Positions 55,531 through 64,000 of a stretch of DNA of 64,000 nucleotides are shown here, piece after piece. Source of the DNA: Paraburkholderia bryophila (GTDB taxonomy: Bacteria; Pseudomonadota; Gammaproteobacteria; Burkholderiales; Burkholderiaceae); NCBI RefSeq assembly GCF_013409255.1, contig NZ_JACCAS010000001.1:868001-932000 (forward strand), read 5' to 3'. Below the pieces are notes generated by a model, which searched no databases, was not told where the DNA came from, and saw only the letters and a program-made list of their open reading frames with translations. How positions within the stretch are numbered: the first letter of the stretch is position 1; each line of letters opens with the position of its first letter. The translations under genes and the position numbers were made by a program.

Positions 55531-56445
55531 CTAATAAGCCGCCCGGTTCCAGTAATCCTCGCTGGCATACACCTCTTTCAGATAATCGATGAAATACCGC
55601 ACCTTGGCCGGCACATACCGCTGCTGCGGATACACCGCGAGGATGTCGTAGTCCGGCAACGCGAACTCGTCGAGCACGGTTTCCAGCTCGCCGCGCACCA
55701 GTTGCTGCTGGATCTCCCACGTGGAGCGCCAGCCGAGCCCAAGCCCTTCCGACACCCAGCGATGCAGCAATTCGCCGTCGTTGCAATCGAGCGTGCCGCC
55801 CACCCGCACGGTCGCCAGTTTGCCGTTACGGCGAAAATACCAGCCGCGGTTCTGGCCGCCTTGCAGATTGAACGCGAGGCAGTTGTGCTGCGGTAGGTCT
55901 TCGAGGGTTTTCGGCTTGCCGTGGCGGCGAAAATAGTCGGGCGTGCCGCACACCACGCGCCGGTTGGTCGCCAGTTTCACCGCGACGAAGTTCGGATCGA
56001 CCGCGCCGCCGATCCGGATCGACAGGTCGTAGCCCTCGCGCACCAGGTCGACCACGCGGTCGGTCAGATTGAACGACACCTGCAATTCCGGCTTGTCGGC
56101 AAGAAACGGAGGCGCGAGCGGCGCGACGTGTTTGCGGCCGAATGCCGCCGGCGCGGACACGATCAGGTGGCCGTTCACCGCGCGCCGCCCGGCGCTCAGT
56201 TCGTTTTCCGCCTGATCCCATTCGGTCAGCAGGCCACGGCAGCGCTCCAGAAACGCCGCGCCGTCTTCGCTTACCACGAGGCGGCGCGTCGAGCGATACA
56301 TCAACTTCACGCCGAGGCGCTTTTCCAGCGCGTCGATACGCCGCCCCAGAATCACCGGCGACACGCCCTCTTCCAGCGCGGCCGCCGCGAGGCTGCCGGC
56401 GTCCGCCACGCGCACGAAGGTTTCGATCTGTTTGAAGCGATCCAT
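55531..56445 (-). CDS. LysR family transcriptional regulator
   Basis: A 304-residue regulator. The N-terminal HTH is MDRFKQIETFVRVADAGSLAAAALEEGVSPVILGRRIDALEKRLG; the effector domain runs from about 90 to 295. It is divergent from gcl-hyi-glxR (297 nt between starts) and may regulate it, but the subgroup is not one I can name with certainty. Confidence 0.88.
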   Translation of the reverse strand: MDRFKQIETFVRVADAGSLAAAALEEGVSPVILGRRIDALEKRLGVKLMYRSTRRLVVSEDGAAFLERCRGLLTEWDQAENELSAGRRAVNGHLIVSAPAAFGRKHVAPLAPPFLADKPELQVSFNLTDRVVDLVREGYDLSIRIGGAVDPNFVAVKLATNRRVVCGTPDYFRRHGKPKTLEDLPQHNCLAFNLQGGQNRGWYFRRNGKLATVRVGGTLDCNDGELLHRWVSEGLGLGWRSTWEIQQQLVRGELETVLDEFALPDYDILAVYPQQRYVPAKVRYFIDYLKEVYASEDYWNRAAY

Positions 56446-56742
56446 CTTTGTCTCCTGTCGACCCGGGGCCGCGCTTCAGCACTTACCCTGGGTCTGATGC
56501 AAAACCGTTGCGGTCTTGTCTCAAGGGGCCCGAACCGCGCACCGGCCCACTGCGCGACAGCTTGCCGCAGCCCCGCGCGGTCCCGCGCCGCTCAACCGCG
56601 CTAGCGCTCGCACGCCGCCGCGATTCCATACTTTTTGTTTCGAAATAAGCGACCCGGACTGATCTTATCAAACCTTTAGGTCAGGCCTACAGTGCGTTCA
56701 ACACCCTTAGTTCGCCAATTTCCAGACATTCAGGAGACATTC

Positions 56743-58518
<1,776 letters not shown>

Positions 58519-58690
58519 ACTGCGCGACGCTGTAAGTAGAAGTAGATGAAGTGACGTGAGGACGATTGGGCAGCGCGGCGGTGTATCACCGCAACGCGCC
58601 GCCTGATCGCCGCACGACGCGCCCCATCGCGCGTCGCACCACAAGCTGCACGAAGTTATTCCATTGACCGACCAGAGAGCCAAACGCATC

Positions 58691-59500
58691 ATGCCGAAAT
58701 TCGCAGCGAATCTCACCATGCTGTTCAACGAAGTCCCGTTCCTCGACCGCTTCGCGGCCGCAGCCGACGCGGGCTTCCACGCCGTCGAATTCCTGTTTCC
58801 GTATCCGTACCAGATCGCCGAACTGAGCGAACGTCTGCAACAGAACCGCCTCAAGCTGGTCCTGCACAACCTGCCCGCGGGCAACTGGGAAGCGGGCGAA
58901 CGCGGGATCGCGTGCCTGCCGGATCGCGTCGGCGAATTCCAGGAAGGCGTGGGCCGCGCAATCGAATACGCGAGCGCCCTGAAAGTGCCGCAACTGAACT
59001 GCCTCGTCGGCATTCCGACGGCGGGCGTGGATGCGGACAAAGCGCGTACGACCATCGTCGAGAACCTGCGCTTCGCCGCCGGCGAACTGAAGAAAGCCGG
59101 CATCAAGCTGCTGGTCGAACCGTGCAACTCGTACGACATTCCGGGCTTCGCGCTGAACCGTTCGGGCGAAGGCCTCGACGTGATCAACGCGGTCGGTTCG
59201 GACAACCTGTTCCTGCAATACGACATCTATCACATGCAACGGATGGAAGGCGAACTCGCGGCGACCATCAGGAAGAACCTGCCGCAGATCGCGCACATCC
59301 AGCTCGCCGACAACCCGGGCCGTAACGAACCGGGCACCGGCGAAATCAACTACCCGTTCCTGTTCAATCTGCTCGATTCGCTTGGCTACGACGGTTACGT
59401 CGGTTGCGAATACAAGCCGCGCACCACCACCGCTGCCGGCCTCGGCTGGGTGCAAAGCGTGGCCGGGCAGACCCGCGGCGCAGCTCACGCCGCTGCCTGA
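58691..59500 (+). CDS. hyi: Hydroxypyruvate isomerase
   Basis: Interconverts hydroxypyruvate and tartronate semialdehyde. It has 269 residues of TIM-barrel fold with MPKFAANLTMLFNEVPFLDRFAAAADAGF at the N-terminus and metal/acid residues in LLVEPCNSYDIPGF and QYDIYHMQRMEGE. It lies 172 nt after gcl; the in-frame TTG upstream adds residues without similarity. Confidence 0.93.
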   Translation: MPKFAANLTMLFNEVPFLDRFAAAADAGFHAVEFLFPYPYQIAELSERLQQNRLKLVLHNLPAGNWEAGERGIACLPDRVGEFQEGVGRAIEYASALKVPQLNCLVGIPTAGVDADKARTTIVENLRFAAGELKKAGIKLLVEPCNSYDIPGFALNRSGEGLDVINAVGSDNLFLQYDIYHMQRMEGELAATIRKNLPQIAHIQLADNPGRNEPGTGEINYPFLFNLLDSLGYDGYVGCEYKPRTTTAAGLGWVQSVAGQTRGAAHAAA

Positions 59501-59615
59501 GCGCGTTGAGGCCTGAAGGCCTCGACGAGCGGCATCAGGCGCATGACGCCCGAGGGACGCCCCCTTGGGCAGCCCCGACACGGGGCACCCCAAACAACAC
59601 TGGAGATTCAGACAC

Positions 59616-60524
59616 ATGGCAAAGATCGGTTTTATCGGCCTCGGCATCATGGGCGCGCACATGGCGCGCAACCTTATCAAGGGCGGTCACACGCTGATCG
59701 TGAACGGTGCGTATCCGGTGCCGGACGATCTGAGCAAAACGACGAGCGTGGTCGCGAATTCGACCGCCGTCGCGCAAGCCGCCGACATCGTCATCATCAT
59801 GGTGCCGGACACGCCTGACGTCGCCAATGTGCTGTTCGCCGACGACGGCGTCGCCGCCGGCCTCACGCAAGGCAAGCTGGTGATCGACATGAGCTCGATC
59901 TCCCCGCTCGACACGCAGGAGTTCGCGAAGAAGATCAACGCGCTGGGCGCGGACTACCTGGATGCGCCGGTGTCCGGCGGCGAAGTCGGCGCGCGCGAAG
60001 CGACGCTGACGATCATGGTGGGCGGCCCGGAAAAGGCGTTCGCGCTGGCCAAGCCGCTGTTCGAACTGATGGGCAAGAACATCTCGCTGATCGGCGACAA
60101 CGGCGCGGGTCAAACCTGCAAGGTCGCGAACCAGATCATCGTTGCGCTGAACATCGAAGCCGTGGCTGAAGCGCTGCTGTTCGCATCGCGTTCGGGTGCC
60201 GATCCGGAGCGTGTCCGTAAAGCGCTGATGGGCGGCTTCGCCTCGTCGCGGATTCTCGAAGTGCACGGCGAGCGTATGACGAAGCGCACGTTCGATCCGG
60301 GCTTCCGCATCGAACTGCACCAGAAGGATCTGAACCTCGCACTCGACGGCGCACGCAAGCTGGGTATCGCGCTGCCGCATACGGCGAGCGCGCAGCAACT
60401 GTTCAGCGTGTGCGCGGCAAACGGCGGCAAGGCATGGGATCACTCGGCCATGGTGCGCGCGCTGGAAATCATGGCGAACTACGAAGTCGCGCAAGCGCCG
60501 GGTAGCGAAGCCAAGGCTGCTTAA
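59616..60524 (+). CDS. glxR: 2-hydroxy-3-oxopropionate (tartronate semialdehyde) reductase
   Basis: NAD(P)H-dependent beta-hydroxyacid dehydrogenase of 302 residues making D-glycerate. The Rossmann motif is GFIGLGIMGAHMARNL (5-20), the substrate motif is DAPVSGGEVGAREATL, and the catalytic Lys is in GQTCKVANQII. It completes the gcl-hyi-glxR pathway. Confidence 0.95.
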   Translation: MAKIGFIGLGIMGAHMARNLIKGGHTLIVNGAYPVPDDLSKTTSVVANSTAVAQAADIVIIMVPDTPDVANVLFADDGVAAGLTQGKLVIDMSSISPLDTQEFAKKINALGADYLDAPVSGGEVGAREATLTIMVGGPEKAFALAKPLFELMGKNISLIGDNGAGQTCKVANQIIVALNIEAVAEALLFASRSGADPERVRKALMGGFASSRILEVHGERMTKRTFDPGFRIELHQKDLNLALDGARKLGIALPHTASAQQLFSVCAANGGKAWDHSAMVRALEIMANYEVAQAPGSEAKAA

Positions 60525-61119
60525 TACCGATCGTCTCTTGACAGAGCATCGTTACAGATCGTCGTGATGGTTGCGTTCGCAACGTCGTGACGATCGCAGG
60601 TGGGGCGCCCGGTTCGTCGTGCATAGGCACGGCGGAACGGGCAAATCGTGCCGCTCTGGGCTGAGAGCGGCAAGTGGGGTCCGCAGCGGCACCCGGCGGC
60701 GCCGGGGAAGCCTTGGTCGGTCAGACGTCGTCGTCGGGTGTCCGGCTGTCGGATTTCATGCTTATGCTTTTTCAGCCAATCTCTCGCAGCGGGTGCATCA
60801 TGCACACCGCCCGTGCGCAGCTGAGTTCAACTCTCAGCGTGCGCTTGCCTGCGCCTACGGGGCTGCACGTTCAGTCGCAAGCCCGCTTGCATTTGCTTGC
60901 AACTCCGTCTTCTCTTCGCGACCTTATTTGACACACCGGTCCGCGCTTTTCTCCTACACTCGTTGAGTCTGGTTGCCGGCTTACGTGCGTTCGCATGCGG
61001 CTTGCTACACGCGGTAACGCAGGCCTCTGTCTTATTCGCCCGTTTCCCGTTTCGCAACCAGTGTTCAACCCGTGAGCGAAGCCTGCTTGCGCCAGTAACC
61101 CCTCTGCAAAGGATTCAGA
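60525..61119. other. Long intergenic region downstream of glxR
   Basis: About 595 nt. An imperfect hairpin lies at about 60558-60596 (GATCGTC...GACGATC around GTTGCG-TT-CGCAAC), possibly ending the glxR transcript. A TTGACA hexamer at 60928-60933 could be a -35 box, but no good -10 follows at 16-18 bp. Open frames here have no coding character. Confidence 0.45.
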
Positions 61120-61521
61120 ATGAGTATCTTTGGTGACATCGTCAACAAGCTCTTCGGCAAAGCGAAGCCCGATCAGCCTGCACCCGCGGTTGAGCCGACC
61201 CCGGATCCGGCAGCCGCGCAAGCTGCCGCGCCGGACGCCGCACCGGCGCCCGCGCCGCTCGCCGACGTCGACGTCGCTGCCGTCATGGACCAGTTCGTGA
61301 GCGAGAGCGGCCAGACGCTGAACTGGCGCACGTCGATCGTCGACACGCTGAAGGCGCTCGGCGTCGACAGCAGCCTCGATCATCGCAAGCAGCTCGCCCA
61401 GGAATTGAAGTACACCGGCGACACGAACGACTCGGCAAGCATGAACATCTGGCTGCACAAACAGGTGATGCAAGCGCTGGCGGCGAATGGCGGCAAGTTG
61501 CCGCCGGATCTGGCGGCCTAA
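61120..61521 (+). CDS. DUF3597 domain protein
   Basis: A 133-residue protein starting MSIFGDIVNKLFGKAK. A Pro/Ala-rich linker (about 19-55) follows, then the DUF3597 domain (ADVDVAAVMDQFVSESGQTLNWRTSIVDTLKALGVD). The function is unknown; no signal peptide or membrane segment. It has a strong terminator. Confidence 0.88.
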   Translation: MSIFGDIVNKLFGKAKPDQPAPAVEPTPDPAAAQAAAPDAAPAPAPLADVDVAAVMDQFVSESGQTLNWRTSIVDTLKALGVDSSLDHRKQLAQELKYTGDTNDSASMNIWLHKQVMQALAANGGKLPPDLAA

Positions 61522-61553
61522 GCGCTGGCTGTTCGAATCAACCGCAAGCAGAA

Positions 61554-61598
61554 ATGACAACGCGGCGCCCGGGTCTTACCCGGGCGCCGCGTTGTCAT
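61554..61598 (+). terminator. Long hairpin after the DUF3597 gene
   Basis: Perfect 21-bp inverted repeat (61554-61574 and 61578-61598) with loop CTT. It is unusually long, and there is no T-tract on the plus strand. It lies between convergent genes and may serve both. Confidence 0.75.
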
Positions 61599-61670
61599 TG
61601 AAGCTTCAACTGCGCTGACTCGCTGAGTTGCGGAGTCAATGAACCGCTGACTCGCTCAGCGCGCAACCGA

Positions 61671-62714
61671 TCAGTACGTATCGAACGTCTTCTGCAGCGC
61701 CACCGGCCCCGTGCCGCCCGCGGCCAGCGCCAGCATCAGCAGCACGCGCGCCTTGTACGGATTCAGCGCACCCGCGCTGACGAAACCGAGCGCGTCGTCG
61801 GCCGCGGCGCCGTTGCGCATTACATGCCCCGATCCCACGCGCGAAGAACGCACCACCGCAACGCCCTGCGACGCCGCGTCGGCAAGCGCCTGCTGCATCG
61901 ACATGTGAATCGAACCGTTGCCCGTGCCCGCCACGACGATACCGCGCACACCGGCGGCCACCAGCGCATCCACCGCGATTCGCGACACGCCCGCATAGCT
62001 CGCGACGATCTCGACATGCGGCCACTTCGGCCCAATCACGAATTCGGTTGCCAGCGTATGCGGCCGCACCACGGCGCGCTGGAATTCGACCCTGCCGTCC
62101 TGCACCCAACCGAGCGCGCCGATCTCGGGCGACTGGAACGCGTCCACCGCGTAGGTGCTCGTCTTGACGACGTCGCGCGCGCTGTGAATCTTGTTGTTGA
62201 AGGCCACCAGCACGCCCTGCCCGCGCGAGCCCGCATGCGCCGCGACGGTGACCGCGTTGAGCAGATTCAACGGACCATCGGCTGACAACGCCGACGCCGG
62301 ACGCATGGCCGCAGTCAGCACCACCGGCTTATCCGACTTGACGGTCAGATGCAGCAGATAGGCGGTTTCTTCGAGCGTATCGGTGCCGTGCGTGATCACC
62401 ACACCGTCGATCCCGTCGGTCGCGAGCAGCGTGTTGATGCGCTGTGCGAGCGTGGTCCACAACGGCATGGTCATGTCTTTGCTGTCGACGCTGGCAATCT
62501 GCTCGGGCGCGATACGCGCCACCGTGGACAACGCCGGCACCACGGAAAGCAGTTGCTCGACGCCGACCACACCGGCCTGGTAACCGGAGGTGTTGGTGGC
62601 GTCCGCGGCCGCGCCGGCGATCGTGCCGCCGGTCGCGAGCACGGCAATGCACGGCAGCGGCGGCGTAGCGCCTTCGCCCGAAGGCGCGGCGGAAGAGGAA
62701 GTCAGAGTATTCAT
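61671..62714 (-). CDS. L-asparaginase
   Basis: Hydrolyses asparagine to aspartate and ammonia. It has 347 residues. The two catalytic Thr motifs are TGGTIAG (about 28-34) and HGTDTLEETA. VAGTGNGSI is the family C-domain motif. Motifs fit the type II group, but no clear signal peptide is seen after MNTLTSSS, so location is uncertain. ATG 62714 is chosen. Confidence 0.92.
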   Translation of the reverse strand: MNTLTSSSAAPSGEGATPPLPCIAVLATGGTIAGAAADATNTSGYQAGVVGVEQLLSVVPALSTVARIAPEQIASVDSKDMTMPLWTTLAQRINTLLATDGIDGVVITHGTDTLEETAYLLHLTVKSDKPVVLTAAMRPASALSADGPLNLLNAVTVAAHAGSRGQGVLVAFNNKIHSARDVVKTSTYAVDAFQSPEIGALGWVQDGRVEFQRAVVRPHTLATEFVIGPKWPHVEIVASYAGVSRIAVDALVAAGVRGIVVAGTGNGSIHMSMQQALADAASQGVAVVRSSRVGSGHVMRNGAAADDALGFVSAGALNPYKARVLLMLALAAGGTGPVALQKTFDTY

Positions 62715-62790
62715 GGCGGCGATTGTAAGCGATGCGCCGCGCGCCGCCATGCGTGAAAAAACGGATGTCCGTTCGTTTCGGTTCTGAGCC

Positions 62791-63717
62791 TTAAACCGCT
62801 TCGCGCAACTGCGCCGCGATTTCCGCTTCGTTCAATTGCGGCGCGAACATTTCGATCAGCCGGTACGCGTACGCGCGCAGGAACGCGCCCTTGCGCAAAC
62901 CGACCCGCGTGGTGCTCGCTTCGAAAAGATGCTGCGTATCCAGCGCGACCAGTTCGGTATCGCGCTTCGGATCGTAGGCCATGGCCGCGACCACGCCGAT
63001 CCCCATGCCGAGTTCGACGTAAGTCTTGATCACGTCGGCGTCGATCGCGGTCAGCACGACGTCGGTCAACGCGCCCGCTTTCGCGAACGCCTGGTCGATA
63101 TGCGAGCGGCCCGTGAAATCCTGGTCGTACGTGATGATCGGGAATTCGGCGATCTCGTCGAGCGTCAGATTCTGCCGGCCCACCAGCGGATGATCCTTCG
63201 GCACGACCACGATGTGATGCCACGAATAGCACGGGAACGTGACGATATCGGGGAAGCGGTCGAGCGCTTCGGTCGAGATGCCGATATCCGCTTCGCCGTT
63301 GATGATCATCTGCGCGATCTGTTGCGGGCTGCCCTGGCGCAGCGCCAGATGCACCTTCGGGAACACCTCGGTGAATTGACGGATCACCTTCGGCAACGCG
63401 TAACGCGCCTGCGTGTGGGTGGTCGCCACGACCAGGTGGCCGCTGTCCTGATCGGCGTACTGACGGGCCACACGGCGCAGATTTTCCGCATCGAGCAGCA
63501 TCCGCTCGATCAGTTGATGCACCGCCTTGCCCGGTTCGGTGAGACCTGTCAGGCGCTTGCCGCGTCGAATGAAAATGTCGACGCCGAGTTCGTCTTCCAG
63601 ATCCTTGATCTGTTTCGACACGCCCGATTGCGACGTGTACAACACGTTCGCCACCTCGGTCAGATTCATGTTCTGACGCACGGCCTCGCGCACGAAGCGC
63701 AATTGCTGGAAGTTCAT
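62791..63717 (-). CDS. cysB: CysB-family LysR-type regulator
   Basis: A 308-residue activator of sulfate assimilation genes responding to sulfur status. The start MNFQQLRFVREAVRQNMNLTEVANVLYTSQSGVSKQIKDLE is typical of CysB/Cbl/SsuR. Adjacency to cysA in the same direction favours CysB over SsuR. Confidence 0.92.
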   Translation of the reverse strand: MNFQQLRFVREAVRQNMNLTEVANVLYTSQSGVSKQIKDLEDELGVDIFIRRGKRLTGLTEPGKAVHQLIERMLLDAENLRRVARQYADQDSGHLVVATTHTQARYALPKVIRQFTEVFPKVHLALRQGSPQQIAQMIINGEADIGISTEALDRFPDIVTFPCYSWHHIVVVPKDHPLVGRQNLTLDEIAEFPIITYDQDFTGRSHIDQAFAKAGALTDVVLTAIDADVIKTYVELGMGIGVVAAMAYDPKRDTELVALDTQHLFEASTTRVGLRKGAFLRAYAYRLIEMFAPQLNEAEIAAQLREAV

Positions 63718-63815
63718 CTGTATGTCTCCGGTTCAGCCAGAGTTGAGTTATTTGAGTTTGATTGAAACACCGAGTTTGATGCCTTGCCTGCCATGCTCTC
63801 CGGACAGGCGCCCTA

Positions 63816-64000
63816 CTAGTGCGCCGGAAACACCCGCAACGCGCGCGGCACGGCGGTCACGCCGTCGCCGACCGCCAGTTGCAGATCGCGCCACGACTCG
63901 CGATCCAGCTCGGCTTCGAGCAGAGTGCCCTCGCGGCCCGCGAGCTCGACCCGCACCGAGCCGCCGAGCGTCACCACGCGCCGCACGTCGACCACGATCC
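63816..64000 (-). CDS. cysA: Sulfate/thiosulfate ABC transporter ATP-binding protein (C-terminal fragment, cut by window end)
   Basis: The final ~60 codons of a minus-strand frame end at TAG 63818-63816: IVVDVRRVVTLGGSVRVELA and then LQLAVGDGVTAVPRALRVFP. This matches the C-terminal TOBE-like region of CysA. The ATPase domain lies outside the window. Position directly before cysB supports the call. Confidence 0.8.
   Translation of the reverse strand, partial: IVVDVRRVVTLGGSVRVELAGREGTLLEAELDRESWRDLQLAVGDGVTAVPRALRVFPAH

Noticed and set aside
60521-60805. 94-codon minus frame in the glxR downstream region
   Set aside because: No ribosome site, Arg/Cys-rich residues and no similarity I recognise.

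Overview
This 64 kb window is a continuous stretch of a high-GC betaproteobacterial main chromosome. It most resembles Burkholderiaceae, probably Paraburkholderia or a close relative. This rests on gene content and order: surE-pcm; 4.5S RNA-dnaX-ybaB-recR; trxA-rho; alaA-hom-thrC-moeA-moaD-moaE; rpsF-priB-rpsR-rplI-dnaB; a cysB-cysA pair; and an L-Ara4N (arn) lipid A modification cluster in which ArnA is split into two genes. I see no insertion sequence, prophage, integrase, CRISPR array, tRNA or rRNA gene. The window is mainly core genome, and both edge genes (pcm and cysA) are cut.

Layout. 1-3000: pcm (partial) and surE on the minus strand, then a quinone oxidoreductase on plus. 3.1-7.4 kb: a minus-strand unit of CaiB-type CoA-transferase, solute-binding protein, ATPase and permease. 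7.5-11.9 kb: recR, ybaB, dnaX and the SRP RNA gene. 12.3-14.3 kb: trxA and rho. 14.4-17.3 kb: MerR regulator, MFS transporter and an MtfA-like peptidase. 17.5-21.5 kb: ribosomal protein L31 type B, a GT39 glycosyltransferase and a MATE exporter. 21.6-23.8 kb: a MerR/carboxymuconolactone-decarboxylase pair, a probable gene remnant and a YidB-like gene. 23.8-28.1 kb: clpB with a heat-shock-type promoter, nsrR, and a divergent truncated haemoglobin. 28.2-34.6 kb: molybdopterin, threonine and alanine genes in one direction. 35.1-43.9 kb: the arn cluster and bcp. 44.2-50.2 kb: PIN-PhoH ATPase, NlpC/P60 lipoprotein, an atypical SDR, and pit with its DUF47 partner. 50.4-53.4 kb: dnaB and the rpsF operon. 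53.5-56.4 kb: an ECF sigma/anti-sigma pair and a LysR regulator. 56.7-60.5 kb: the glyoxylate-to-glycerate pathway gcl-hyi-glxR. 61.1-64 kb: a DUF3597 gene, asparaginase, cysB and cysA (partial).

Functional links. The arn genes together can make, formylate, attach, deformylate, flip and transfer 4-amino-4-deoxy-L-arabinose to lipid A. Gcl, Hyi and GlxR convert glyoxylate to glycerate through tartronate semialdehyde. NsrR and the divergent globin form a plausible nitric-oxide response pair, with a candidate NsrR palindrome between them. The CoA-transferase and ABC transporter suggest uptake and CoA activation of an organic acid, but the substrate is unknown.

I found no obvious new defence or mobile system. 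The observations most worth a second look are an SDR that lacks both catalytic Tyr and Lys, a 42-bp tandem repeat in the DnaX linker, several promoter/operator architectures, and a frame-broken Ala/Lys-rich gene upstream of the YidB gene.
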